Below, piece after piece: positions 1-11,273 of a stretch of DNA of 64,000 nt. The stretch's first letter is position 1. The number at the start of each line of letters is the position of its first letter. The notes under the pieces are model-generated. The model saw only the letters and a list, made by a program, of their open reading frames with translations, was not told where the DNA came from and did no database searches. The stretch spans positions 1,952,501 to 2,016,500 of the forward strand of contig NZ_CP089391.1 in the NCBI RefSeq assembly GCF_027594865.1, read 5' to 3'. Source of the stretch: Bradyrhizobium xenonodulans (GTDB taxonomy: Bacteria; Pseudomonadota; Alphaproteobacteria; Rhizobiales; Xanthobacteraceae). Both the position numbers and the translations under genes were made by a program.

Positions 1-48
1 GATCCCATTCTGTCCGCGCGCGACCGTGCGCTGCCCTATCTCACATGA
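1..48 (+). CDS. C-terminal end of a sugar-nucleotide epimerase (RmlC-like), partial
   Basis: Only the last 15 codons are inside the window; they read DPILSARDRALPYLT and stop at TGA 46-48. The pattern P-x-L-S-x-[KR]-D-x-x-x-P resembles the tail of dTDP-4-dehydrorhamnose 3,5-epimerases (RmlC/RfbC), which make nucleotide-sugar precursors for surface polysaccharide. The stop overlaps the start of the next gene in an ATGA arrangement, so the two were probably translated together. The family call rests on a very short segment and on the neighbouring nucleotide-sugar epimerase. Confidence 0.45.
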   Translation, partial: DPILSARDRALPYLT

Positions 49-942
49 AGCGGGTGCTGGTCACAGGCGCGTCCGGATTCATTGGCCGTGCGCTGGTGCC
101 TGTGCTGCTCGATTACGGCTACGAGGTCCACGGCGTTGCGCGCGCGCCGCAGCCGCAGACGGCCGGTGTTGACATGGCACGCGGCCGACCTGCTGACCGA
201 TGACGGCCGTGCTCACGTGCTGTCCGCCGCGACGCCGACGCATCTGGTTCATCTCGCCTGGGAAGCGCGGCCAGGGCGTTATCGCGACGACCCCGTCAAC
301 CGGCTCTGGGCGGAGGCGAGCATCGACCTGCTTGCACATACGCAAGCAGGCGGTGTCGTCCGGATCCTCGGGATCGGAAGCTGCCTCGAATACGGGCCGC
401 AAACCGGCTTGTGCGATGAAGGCACCAGCGTATGCCGGCCCACGACCCTGTACGGACAAGCCAAGTTCGCTACCGCCGAAGCCTACATCGCGGCCCGGGC
501 GGCCTGGGGCCGCGTGTTTTTCCCGTTCGGCCCGCACGAGCCGGACGCGCGTCTCATCCCATCGCTGATCCGGAGCCTCCGCGCAGGACAGGACTTCGCC
601 TGCTCGCATGGCGCGCAGCTTCGCGACGTCGTCTATGTCGAGGACCTCGCGCAGATGATCGCCGCCGTCCTCGACAGCGAGCTGATCGGCGCAGTCAATC
701 TCGCCAGCGGGGAGCCGCGCAGCCTGCGCAGCGTGGTCGAGCATTTCGCCGATCGCGTGGGTGCACAGCACCTGGTCAGGTTCGGCACCGTCGATGCAAC
801 GGGCGTCGACGCCGCGCCGATCATTGCCGCCGATGTTGGCCGCCTCCGCAGCGTGACTGCGGGCGTGCCGGTCATTGGATTTGCGGAGGGCGCTGACCGC
901 GCTCTCGCATGGTGGCTCGATCGCCTGCCGGGGAGGGGGTGA
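45..942 (+). pseudogene. NAD-dependent epimerase/dehydratase, frameshifted
   Basis: The ATG at 45 opens a frame reading MKRVLVTGASGFIGRALVP, a classic Rossmann GxxGxxG start of an extended short-chain dehydrogenase (nucleotide-sugar epimerase/dehydratase). That frame stops at 201-203. The rest of the protein continues in another frame from about 165-180 to 942, with HLAW, a conserved LYGQAKFATAE (the Y-x3-K pair of this family), a VYVEDLA segment and a C-terminal substrate-binding half. Together the two pieces make a normal family length of about 298 residues. One indel between about 160 and 180 explains the break. It could be a real pseudogene or a sequence error. The gene overlaps the upstream epimerase by ATGA. 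Confidence 0.75.
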
Positions 943-1064
943 CGTGCCGTTGCCTCGCCGTGAGCGCACGGCAAAACAGCACCCGTGGCAATTACGGTGT
1001 TGTCTCGCTGCCCGCGTGTGCTAGCAACGCGCCCAGATTTCCTTCAATTGGGCCGGGGCAAGCG

Positions 1065-1157
1065 ATGATCACCTTCAACCGCATCTTCACGACGGAGCGT
1101 CTGCTCCAGATCATCGTGATCCTTGCCGCGACCATCGCCATGAAGCTGATGGGGTGA
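1065..1157 (+). CDS. possible 30-residue single-span membrane peptide
   Basis: A short frame begins MITFNRIFTTERLLQ and continues into a hydrophobic stretch (IIVILAATIAMKLMG) before a stop. It lies between the epimerase and the 3' end of the convergent cbbR. A purine-rich GGCCGGGGCAAGCG precedes the ATG. The composition suggests a one-span membrane peptide, but no family is recognised and the frame is short enough to be chance. A longer in-frame start at 909 would overlap the epimerase and has no ribosome site. Confidence 0.3.
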   Translation: MITFNRIFTTERLLQIIVILAATIAMKLMG

Positions 1158-1168
1158 GTATTAGCGGG

Positions 1169-2146
1169 CTATAGCCCGCTGAACTCGGGCACTTCGGGCA
1201 GATAGTTCGAGCCCTCGGAGCCCAGGAAATCGAACATCGCCTGCGCCGGCGGCAGCAGCACCTTGTCGCTGCGGCGGATCACGTACCATTGCCGGACGAT
1301 CGGCAGGCCGGCAACGTCGAGCACGATGAGGCGGCCCTCTGCGAGCTCATGCGCGACGGTGTGGGCCGAGATGAAGGCGATGCCGAGCCCTGCGATGACC
1401 GCCTGCTTGATCGTCTCGTTGCTGCTCATCTCCATGCCGATGATCGGCTCCAGATCCGACTTCTGGAACATGCCCTCCATCAGCGTCCGCGTGCCCGATC
1501 CCGGCTCGCGGGTGAGGAAGGTCTCGTGGACGAGGTCGGTGAGGCTGAGGCCTGAATCCTTCTCCAGCCAGTGGCCCTTGCGGGCGACGATGATGTGCGG
1601 ATTGCGCCCGAGCTGACGGACGTCGACGCTGACGTCGGCCGGTGGCCGACCCATCACCGCGAAATCGAGGTCGTAGCCGTGCATGGCCTCGCGGATGTCC
1701 TCGCGGTTGCCGACGGTGAGCTTGATCTCGATCTTCGGATAGCGCTTGGAGAACGCCGCGATCGCATGCGGCACGAAGTACTTCGCGGTCGAGACCGCGC
1801 CGAGATGCACCGTGCCGCCGGTCCGCCCTGCGAGCAGGTCGAGCGCGCCCTGGCAGTCCATGATCGCGGCCTCGACGCGCTCGGCCAGGGCCAGAACTTC
1901 CCGGCCGGCCTCCGTCAGCAGCATGCCGTCGCCGGTCCGCTGCACCAGCGGCAAGCCTGCAAGGTCCTGAAGTTGGCGGAGCTGCTGGGTCACGGCCGGC
2001 TGGGTCAGGCCGAGCTGGCTCGAGGCCGCCGTGACGCTGCCCTTGGCCGAGAGTGCCGCGAGCGAACGAAGCTGCCGGATCGTCAGATGCCGGAGCTGGG
2101 CTGCCGCATGGCCGGGGCCATTATAAGAAAATTCTTTGGCGACCAT
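1169..2146 (-). CDS. cbbR: CbbR, LysR-type regulator of the Calvin-cycle operon
   Basis: This 325-residue LysR-family protein has an N-terminal winged helix-turn-helix at about residues 20-80 (LTIRQLRSLAALSAKGSVTAAS, then LTQPAVTQQLRQL) and a periplasmic-binding-like effector domain from about residue 105. It is divergent from cbbF with a 119-nt gap, the classic cbbR/cbb layout, so it is the expected activator of the whole operon. CbbR proteins sense Calvin-cycle metabolites or redox state; which one applies here cannot be read from sequence. The chosen ATG gives about 18 residues before the usual family start, so translation might begin slightly later, but no good internal ATG lies near the HTH. 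Confidence 0.93.
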   Translation of the reverse strand: MVAKEFSYNGPGHAAAQLRHLTIRQLRSLAALSAKGSVTAASSQLGLTQPAVTQQLRQLQDLAGLPLVQRTGDGMLLTEAGREVLALAERVEAAIMDCQGALDLLAGRTGGTVHLGAVSTAKYFVPHAIAAFSKRYPKIEIKLTVGNREDIREAMHGYDLDFAVMGRPPADVSVDVRQLGRNPHIIVARKGHWLEKDSGLSLTDLVHETFLTREPGSGTRTLMEGMFQKSDLEPIIGMEMSSNETIKQAVIAGLGIAFISAHTVAHELAEGRLIVLDVAGLPIVRQWYVIRRSDKVLLPPAQAMFDFLGSEGSNYLPEVPEFSGL

Positions 2147-2171
2147 TATGAATAGAAATTTTCCTTATTAA
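2120..2171. promoter_or_regulatory. candidate CbbR operator between cbbR and cbbF
   Basis: Two AT-rich blocks in inverted orientation flank the cbbR start: TTATAAGAAAATTC at 2121-2134 and GAAATTTTCCTTATTAA at 2155-2171, the reverse complement of which is close to the first. They stand out from the GC-rich surroundings. LysR regulators bind two such partly symmetric half-sites beside or over their own promoter. Assignment to CbbR is by position and has not been tested. Confidence 0.5.
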
Positions 2172-2265
2172 GCCGCCGCTGTCAATCTCCTCGTGCCGGG
2201 ACCGACCGCACCGACCTCCAGAGGGGAGGGAACTGGATGCGGCGACCGCAAGGGGATGGACGCAG

Positions 2266-3303
2266 ATGACCGGGCAACTCAGGCTGGACGACCACCTTCA
2301 ACGGTATTCCGAGACGGCGCCGCATGCGCTGGCCGTGGCGGCGGCAGTCGACGCGATTGCGGCAGCGGCGATCGAGATCGCCGACCTCGTCGCCACCGGC
2401 GATCTCGCGGACGCCTCCGGCCTGACCACCGGCCGCAACAGCGACGGCGATATCCAGCGCGATCTCGACGTGCAGGCCGACGCCATCCTGCGCCGCTGCC
2501 TCGGCAAGCTGCCGATCGCGGCGCTGGCGTCAGAGGAGATGCGCGAGCCGCAGATCGGCGACCGTGCGGCGAAGATCTGCGTTGCGATCGACCCGCTCGA
2601 CGGCTCGTCCAACATCGACATCAACATGACCGTCGGCACGATCTTCTCGATCCTGCCCGCGCCTGATGATCTCGCTCTCGCCTTCCATCAGCGCGGATCG
2701 GTGCAGCTTGCGGCGGGGTTCGTCACCTACGGCCCGCAGACCTCGCTGGTGCTGACGCTCGGCGACGGCGTCGACATCTTCACGCTCGACCGCAAGTCCG
2801 GCTGCTTCCGTCTCGCGCGCAGCGGTGCGCAGATCGCCGAGGCGTGCGAGGAATTCGCGATCAATGCGTCGAACCGCCGGCACTGGGAATCCCCGGTGCG
2901 TGCCTTCGTCGACGAATGTCTTGCCGGCGTCGAAGGACCGGCCAACCACAATTTCAACATGCGCTGGGTTGGTTCGCTGGTTGCGGAAGCCTATCGCATC
3001 CTCACCCGCGGCGGCGTGTTCCTCTATCCCTCGGACGCGCGTCCCGGCTATGGCGACGGCCGCCTGCGCCTCGTCTACGAGGCGCACCCGATGGCTTACA
3101 TCATCGAGCAGGCCGGCGGCTCCGCCACGACCGGGCGCGACCGCATCCTCGACCTGTCGGCGCAAAGCCTGCATCAGCGCGTGCCGCTCATCATGGGATC
3201 GAGCAACGAGGTGCGGCGGGTCGAGGAACTGCACTGCGATCCGCTGCTGGTCGCCAGCGTCTCTGCGCCGCTGTTCGCGCGGCGCGGCTTCTTCCGGTTG
3301 TGA
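2266..3303 (+). CDS. cbbF: fructose-1,6-bisphosphatase, class I
   Basis: The 345-residue enzyme hydrolyses fructose-1,6-bisphosphate to fructose-6-phosphate in the regenerative phase of the Calvin cycle; many bacterial enzymes also act on sedoheptulose-1,7-bisphosphate. The metal-binding core is clear: EEMREPQ near residue 90 and [18 protein letters not shown] near residues 105-122. The substrate-binding part contains [18 protein letters not shown] and GGVFLYPSD. Length and residues are normal for class I. It is the first gene of the operon, with cbbP starting 12 nt after its stop. Confidence 0.97.
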   Translation: MTGQLRLDDHLQRYSETAPHALAVAAAVDAIAAAAIEIADLVATGDLADASGLTTGRNSDGDIQRDLDVQADAILRRCLGKLPIAALASEEMREPQIGDRAAKICVAIDPLDGSSNIDINMTVGTIFSILPAPDDLALAFHQRGSVQLAAGFVTYGPQTSLVLTLGDGVDIFTLDRKSGCFRLARSGAQIAEACEEFAINASNRRHWESPVRAFVDECLAGVEGPANHNFNMRWVGSLVAEAYRILTRGGVFLYPSDARPGYGDGRLRLVYEAHPMAYIIEQAGGSATTGRDRILDLSAQSLHQRVPLIMGSSNEVRRVEELHCDPLLVASVSAPLFARRGFFRL

Positions 3304-3315
3304 GCGAGGCATCCC

Positions 3316-4191
3316 ATGTCCAGGAAGCATCCGATCATCTCCATCACCGGCTCCTCCGGCGCCGGCACCACGTCGGTGAAGAAGACGTTCGAGCAGATAT
3401 TCTTCCGCGAGAAGGTCAACGCCGCCTATATCGAGGGTGACGCCTTCCATCGCTACGACCGCGCGGAGATGCGCACGCAGATGGCAAAGGAGGCCGAGCG
3501 CGGCAACAGGCATTTCAGCCATTTCAGCCCTGAAACGAACCTGTTCGAGGAACTGGAGCGCGCTTTCCGCGACTATGGCGAGACTGGTACCGCGACGACG
3601 CGTCATTACGTGCACGACGCCGAGGAATCGGCGCTCCACGGCGTCGCCCCCGGCACCTTTACCGAATGGCAGCGGCTGCCGGAGAATTCGGACCTGCTGT
3701 TCTACGAAGGCCTGCACGGCGCCGTCGTCACGGACAAGGTGAATGTCGCGCGCTACGCCGACCTCAAGATCGGTGTCGTGCCCGTCATCAATCTCGAATG
3801 GATCCAGAAGCTGCACCGCGACCGCAGCGCGCGGGGCTATTCGACCGAGGCCGTGACCGACACCATCCTGCGGCGAATGCCTGACTACATCCACTACATC
3901 TGTCCGCAATTCACCGAGACCGACATCAACTTCCAGCGCGTGCCGACGGTGGACACCTCCAATCCGTTCATCGCGCGCTGGATCCCGACGCCGGACGAAT
4001 CGATGGTCGTGATCCGCTTCAAGAACCCGCGCGGCATCGATTTTCCCTATCTGCTCTCGATGCTGCCGCACAGCTGGATGTCGCGCGCCAATTCGATCGT
4101 GTGTCCCGGTGCGAAGCTCGACCTCGCGATGCAGCTGATCCTGACGCCGCTGATCATGCAGCTCATCGAGCGCAAGCGAAATCTGAAGTGA
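3316..4191 (+). CDS. cbbP: phosphoribulokinase
   Basis: The 291-residue enzyme phosphorylates ribulose-5-phosphate with ATP to give ribulose-1,5-bisphosphate, the RuBisCO substrate, and is diagnostic for a working Calvin cycle. The P-loop is [17 protein letters not shown] at residues 6-22; [13 protein letters not shown] follows as the catalytic and substrate region. Length matches the class I (proteobacterial) enzyme, which is normally an octamer allosterically activated by NADH. It is the second gene of the operon, 16 nt before cbbT. Confidence 0.98.
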   Translation: MSRKHPIISITGSSGAGTTSVKKTFEQIFFREKVNAAYIEGDAFHRYDRAEMRTQMAKEAERGNRHFSHFSPETNLFEELERAFRDYGETGTATTRHYVHDAEESALHGVAPGTFTEWQRLPENSDLLFYEGLHGAVVTDKVNVARYADLKIGVVPVINLEWIQKLHRDRSARGYSTEAVTDTILRRMPDYIHYICPQFTETDINFQRVPTVDTSNPFIARWIPTPDESMVVIRFKNPRGIDFPYLLSMLPHSWMSRANSIVCPGAKLDLAMQLILTPLIMQLIERKRNLK

Positions 4192-4207
4192 ACAAGGGGA
4201 GAAGCCG

Positions 4208-6229
4208 ATGAACATCTCCGTCCACGCCGAAGCCGACCTTACCGCGGTCGCGCACAGCGATCTCGCCAACGCCGTCCGCTTCCTCGCGGTCGATGCCATC
4301 GAGACCTCGCAGTCCGGTCATCCCGGCCTGCCCATGGGCATGGCCGACGTCGCGACGGTGCTGTTCTCGCGCTTTCTGAAATTCGACTCGGCTCATCCCA
4401 ATTGGCCGGACCGCGACCGCTTCGTGCTGTCGGCGGGCCACGGCTCGATGCTGCTCTATGCGCTGCTCCACCTCACCGGCGGTGACGTCAGCCTCGACGA
4501 CATCAAGGCGTTCCGGCAGTGGGGTTCGAAGACGCCGGGCCACCCCGAATATGGCCACACGCCGGGTGTCGAGACCACGACGGGACCGCTGGGGCAGGGA
4601 ATTGCGACGGCCGTCGGCATGGCGCTCGCCGAGCGCATGGCCAATGCGCGGCACGGCGACGGCCTCGTCGATCACTTCACCTATGTGATCGCAGGCGACG
4701 GCTGCCTGATGGAGGGCATCAGCCAGGAGGCGATCTCGCTCGCCGGCCATCTCGGGCTCGGCCGCCTAATCGTGCTGTTCGACGACAACGGCATCTCGAT
4801 CGACGGGCCGACGTCGCTTGCGACCTCTGATGACCAGCTCGCGCGATTCGCCGCATCCGGCTGGTCGGTGCGCCGTGTCGACGGACACGATCCCGAAGCA
4901 GTCGCGCAGGCGATTGCTGAAGAGCGGGCGAGTACAAAGCCCTCGCTGATTGCCTGTCGCACCATCATCGGCTACGGCGCGCCGGACCGGCAGGGCACCG
5001 AGAAGGCGCATGGTGCACCGCTCGGCACTGAGCAGACGGCGGCGGCGCGCCGGACGCTCGGCTGGGACTATCAACCCTTCGTGGTGCCTGTCACGGTCCT
5101 GAAGGCGTGGCGGATGATCGGACAGCGCGGACAGGTCGCCCGTCTCGCCTGGCTCGATCGCTACGAATGCGCGACGGCCGCGCAACGCGAGCTGTTCATC
5201 GAGGGCAAGGCCGTTGCCCTGCCGGAGGCCTATGCCCAGGCCTCGGCGAAATTGCGCGAGCGCTTTGCCACGGAGCGTCCGAAGCTCGCGACGCGGCAGG
5301 CCTCGCAACAGGTGCTCGACGGAATCGCGGGCGCGATTCCTGGATTGATCGGCGGCTCGGCCGACTTGACGCATTCGAACCTGACACACGCCAAGGCGCA
5401 GGCTCCGGTCTCACGCGATGCGTTCGCCGGTGACTACATCCACTACGGCATCCGCGAGCACGGCATGGCCGCCGCGATGAATGGCCTCGCGCTGCATGGC
5501 GGCTTCATTCCCTATGGCGGCACCTTCCTCGCCTTCTCCGACTACAGCCGGCCGGCGATCCGCCTTGCCGCCTTGATGCGGTTGCGGGTCATCCATGTGA
5601 TGACGCACGACTCCATCGGTCTCGGCGAGGACGGCCCGACGCACCAGCCGGTCGAGCATCTTGCGGCGCTGCGTGTGATTCCGAATCTGCTCGTGTTCCG
5701 CCCCGCAGATGCAGTGGAGACGCTGGAAGCCTGGGACTGCGCGCTGGAGGCCGGAGATCGTCCTTCCGTGCTCTGCCTGTCGCGTCAGGCGCTCCCGACC
5801 TTCCGCAGCGACGTGCGCGGCAGGAACCGCGTTGCGCGCGGCGCCTATCTGATCGTCTCGCCCGACGGCGGCCGCGACGTCACGCTGATGGCGACCGGCT
5901 CGGAAGTGTCGATTGCGCTGGAAGCGGCCCGGCTGCTTGCGACCGAGCACGTCCGCGCCGCCGTGGTGTCGGCGCCATGCTTCGAACTGTTCGAAGAGCA
6001 GCCGGAAGACTATCGCACGGCCGTGCTCGGCACCGCGCCCCGCGTGGGTGTTGAGGCCGCAGTCGCCGGCGATTGGCATCGCTGGATCGGGACCGAGGGC
6101 GAGTTCGTCGGCATGCGCGGCTTCGGCGCCTCGGCGCCGGCCCCCGTGCTCTACCGCGAATTCGGCATCACGCCGCAAAGCATTGCGGAAGCCGCCCGCC
6201 GGGCGATTGCCCGCGCCGGCAAGCAATAA
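4208..6229 (+). CDS. cbbT: transketolase
   Basis: This 673-residue thiamine-diphosphate enzyme moves two-carbon ketol units between sugar phosphates to rebuild pentose phosphates. The N-terminal domain has [11 protein letters not shown], the catalytic [15 protein letters not shown] and the ThDP/metal motif [13 protein letters not shown] followed by LIVLFDDN. The middle domain carries [17 protein letters not shown], and the C-terminal domain is complete. A GGGGAGAAGCCG purine tract precedes the ATG. It is the operon copy; a housekeeping transketolase is expected elsewhere in the genome. Confidence 0.97.
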   Translation: MNISVHAEADLTAVAHSDLANAVRFLAVDAIETSQSGHPGLPMGMADVATVLFSRFLKFDSAHPNWPDRDRFVLSAGHGSMLLYALLHLTGGDVSLDDIKAFRQWGSKTPGHPEYGHTPGVETTTGPLGQGIATAVGMALAERMANARHGDGLVDHFTYVIAGDGCLMEGISQEAISLAGHLGLGRLIVLFDDNGISIDGPTSLATSDDQLARFAASGWSVRRVDGHDPEAVAQAIAEERASTKPSLIACRTIIGYGAPDRQGTEKAHGAPLGTEQTAAARRTLGWDYQPFVVPVTVLKAWRMIGQRGQVARLAWLDRYECATAAQRELFIEGKAVALPEAYAQASAKLRERFATERPKLATRQASQQVLDGIAGAIPGLIGGSADLTHSNLTHAKAQAPVSRDAFAGDYIHYGIREHGMAAAMNGLALHGGFIPYGGTFLAFSDYSRPAIRLAALMRLRVIHVMTHDSIGLGEDGPTHQPVEHLAALRVIPNLLVFRPADAVETLEAWDCALEAGDRPSVLCLSRQALPTFRSDVRGRNRVARGAYLIVSPDGGRDVTLMATGSEVSIALEAARLLATEHVRAAVVSAPCFELFEEQPEDYRTAVLGTAPRVGVEAAVAGDWHRWIGTEGEFVGMRGFGASAPAPVLYREFGITPQSIAEAARRAIARAGKQ

Positions 6230-6243
6230 CAGGAGGATTTGTC

Positions 6244-8821
<2,578 letters not shown>

Positions 8822-8832
8822 GGAGACATGAG

Positions 8833-9240
8833 ATGAAACTGACCCAGGGCTGCTTCTCGTTCCTGCCGGATCTGACCGACGACCAGATCACGAAACAGGT
8901 GCAGTATTGCCTCACCAATGGCTGGGCGGTGAACATCGAGTTCACCGACGATCCGCATCCCCGCAACACCTATTGGGAGATGTGGGGCCTGCCGATGTTC
9001 GACCTCCAGGACGCCGCCGGCGTCATGATGGAGCTCGCCGAATGCCGCAGGGTGTACGGCGACCGCTACATCCGCATCAGCGGTTTCGATTCCAGCCATG
9101 GCTGGGAGTCGGTGCGGATCTCCTTCATCGTCAACCGTCCGCCGCAGGAGGCCGAGTTCGAGTTGGTGCGCCAGGAGGTCGGTGGCCGTGCCATCCGCTA
9201 CACCACTATGCGCAAGCCGGTCGCGCACGCATCGACCTAA
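8833..9240 (+). CDS. cbbS: RuBisCO small subunit, form IC
   Basis: The 135-residue small subunit caps the L8 core. The ATG at 8833 is chosen because AGGAG lies at 8821-8825 with normal spacing and the product begins [19 protein letters not shown], the red-type start. Later segments [21 protein letters not shown] and the C-terminal extension ([19 protein letters not shown]), a beta-hairpin specific to red-type small subunits, are present. Only 11 nt separate it from cbbL, so the two are co-translated. Confidence 0.98.
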   Translation: MKLTQGCFSFLPDLTDDQITKQVQYCLTNGWAVNIEFTDDPHPRNTYWEMWGLPMFDLQDAAGVMMELAECRRVYGDRYIRISGFDSSHGWESVRISFIVNRPPQEAEFELVRQEVGGRAIRYTTMRKPVAHAST

Positions 9241-9256
9241 GCCATTCTCCTCCGCG

Positions 9257-9330
9257 CGGAGCACTCCCTGCTCCGTTTCCTTGGCGGACCACTGCTTCGC
9301 CGCATCCCCCCGCGGCGAAGCTCTTTTCTT
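9257..9330 (+). terminator. two stem-loops between cbbS and cbbX
   Basis: The 100-nt gap after cbbS holds two perfect hairpins. One is CGGAGCA/TGCTCCG at 9257-9275 with a 5-nt loop. The other is GCTTCGCCGC at 9294-9303 pairing with GCGGCGAAGC at 9312-9321, followed by TCTTTTCTT. The second looks like an intrinsic terminator or attenuator. Since cbbX and cbbE follow on the same strand, partial termination or RNA processing here would leave more cbbLS message than cbbXE message. Confidence 0.6.
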
Positions 9331-9340
9331 CGAGGTGCCC

Positions 9341-10273
9341 ATGCTGGATGTTCCCCACGCGATGACCTCTGAAAGCAGCGAGCCCCATTTCGACCTCCGC
9401 AAGGAGGCCGAGGCGGCCGGGATCACCGATACGCTGCAACAGCTCGAGCAGGAGCTGATTGGCCTGAAGCCGGTCAAGAACCGCGTGCGCCAGATCGCCT
9501 CGCTGCTGCTGATCGAGCGCATCCGGCAGCGTGCGGGACTGGCATCGGCGCCGCCGACGCTGCACATGTCGTTCACCGGCAACCCCGGCACCGGCAAGAC
9601 CACGGTGGCGTTGCGCATGGCAAAAATCCTGCACGGGCTCGGCTTCGTTCGGCGCGGGCAGGTGATCTCGGTGACGCGCGACGATCTCGTCGGCCAGTAT
9701 ATCGGCCACACTGCGCCGAAGACCAAAGAGATATTGAAGAAGGCAATGGGCGGCGTGCTGTTCATCGATGAGGCCTATTACCTGCACCGGCCCGACAACG
9801 AGCGCGACTACGGCCAGGAGGCGATCGAGATCCTGCTCCAGGTGATGGAGAACCAGCGCGAGGACCTCGTCGTGATCCTCGCCGGCTACGGCGAGCGGAT
9901 GACGAGCTTCTTCGCCTCCAATCCCGGCTTCCGCTCGCGCATCGCCCACCACATTGAATTTCCCGATTATGCGGAAGCCGAGTTGCTCGTCATCGCCGAG
10001 CTGATGCTGAAGGAGCGGGGCTATCGCTTCTCGGCGACGGCGCGGGAGGCCTTCGAGAAATACATCGCGCTACGCCGGACCCAGCCGTTCTTCTCCAATG
10101 CGCGCTCGATCCGCAACGCCGTCGACCGCATCCGTTTGCGGCAGGCCGATCGTCTGGTGTCGGATCTCAACCGCATGCTCGATGTCGCCGACCTCGAAAC
10201 CATTGATCCAGCAGACGTACTCGCCAGCCGCGTCTTCAGCGGCGGGGCCGATGCGCGGAGTGCAAAGCCATGA
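9341..10273 (+). CDS. cbbX: CbbX, red-type RuBisCO activase (AAA+)
   Basis: The 310-residue AAA+ ATPase remodels inhibited RuBisCO by pulling on the C-terminal tail of CbbL. The ATG at 9341 is preceded by GAGG. Walker A is [18 protein letters not shown] (about residues 80-97), Walker B is [11 protein letters not shown], and the arginine-containing [15 protein letters not shown] and a helical C-terminal lid follow. In the known family the hexamer is activated by ribulose-1,5-bisphosphate. Its place directly after cbbLS fits its dedicated role. It overlaps cbbE by ATGA. Confidence 0.97.
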   Translation: MLDVPHAMTSESSEPHFDLRKEAEAAGITDTLQQLEQELIGLKPVKNRVRQIASLLLIERIRQRAGLASAPPTLHMSFTGNPGTGKTTVALRMAKILHGLGFVRRGQVISVTRDDLVGQYIGHTAPKTKEILKKAMGGVLFIDEAYYLHRPDNERDYGQEAIEILLQVMENQREDLVVILAGYGERMTSFFASNPGFRSRIAHHIEFPDYAEAELLVIAELMLKERGYRFSATAREAFEKYIALRRTQPFFSNARSIRNAVDRIRLRQADRLVSDLNRMLDVADLETIDPADVLASRVFSGGADARSAKP

Positions 10274-11007
10274 GCAGAGAGATCATCATTGCCCCGTCGA
10301 TCCTGGCGGCGGATTTTTCGCGGCTCGGCGAGGAGATCGCGGGGATCGATGCGGCCGGCGCCGACTGGATCCATTGTGACGTCATGGACGGGCATTTCGT
10401 GCCGAACATCAGCTTCGGCGCCGACGTCATCAAGGCGATCCGGCCGGTGACGTCGAAGATATTTGACGTGCATCTGATGATCGCGCCTGTTGATCCCTAC
10501 CTGGAGGCGTTCGCGAAGGCGGGCGCCGACGTCATCACCGTCCATGCCGAAGCAGGCCCGCATCTCGATCGTTCGCTCCAGGCCATCCGCGCGCTCGGCA
10601 AGAAGGCCGGCGTCAGCCTGTGCCCGGCGACTCCGGAAGCCGCCATCGAATACGTGCTCGATCGTCTCGATCTCGTTCTGGTAATGACCGTCAACCCCGG
10701 GTTCGGCGGCCAGTCGTTCCTCGAGTCCCAGATCGAGAAGATCAGGAGCATTCGAAAAATGATCGGCGACCGGCCGATCCGGCTCGAGGTCGATGGCGGT
10801 GTCACGCGCGACAATGCCGCCGCCGTGGCCGCCGCGGGCGCCGATACGCTCGTTGCGGGGTCTGCCGTGTTCCGCGGCAAGAGCACCGCCGACTATGCAG
10901 ACAACATCGCGGCCATTCGCGCCGCTGCGGCGGTCGGCCGGGTTCCAGAGTTGCAGCACGGTTCCGCACAGGCGATGCGGAGCAGCGGAACCGCGCGTCT
11001 CCGGTAG
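10270..11007 (+). CDS. cbbE: ribulose-phosphate 3-epimerase
   Basis: The 245-residue TIM-barrel enzyme interconverts ribulose-5-phosphate and xylulose-5-phosphate. Family motifs are [31 protein letters not shown] (metal and catalytic Asp), [14 protein letters not shown] and LEVDGGV, with a phosphate-binding GSAVF near the end. The C-terminus runs about 20 residues past the usual end. It is the last gene of the cbb operon and overlaps cbbX by 4 nt. No clear intrinsic terminator was seen after it. Confidence 0.96.
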   Translation: MSREIIIAPSILAADFSRLGEEIAGIDAAGADWIHCDVMDGHFVPNISFGADVIKAIRPVTSKIFDVHLMIAPVDPYLEAFAKAGADVITVHAEAGPHLDRSLQAIRALGKKAGVSLCPATPEAAIEYVLDRLDLVLVMTVNPGFGGQSFLESQIEKIRSIRKMIGDRPIRLEVDGGVTRDNAAAVAAAGADTLVAGSAVFRGKSTADYADNIAAIRAAAAVGRVPELQHGSAQAMRSSGTARLR

Positions 11008-11273
11008 ATTACGGCATGCGGGCGAGGAAGAGCCGGGCGTCAGGCCCCTGGTGCCAAGGCATGCCACTTTTCTCCGGGGTACTACGGAGGATGCTTCACA
11101 AGCCGATCAGCTCCTTCAGGCCGGGGTAACCAACGTGCTTGAGTCGAAAGTCCGATTAACGCCCGTGCAATGCTATGCGTCTCAATCTGCGGTTTAGGAA
11201 CGCTGAGAGAGCGTGGGATGCGGATCGAAGATATCTGCGGGCATGAGGCCCGCACGCGGCGTAAAGCGATGGC

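Noticed and set aside
2530..4299. 589-codon minus-strand frame across cbbF-cbbP
   Set aside because: Antisense to two textbook Calvin-cycle enzymes; composition is that of a GC-rich shadow frame.
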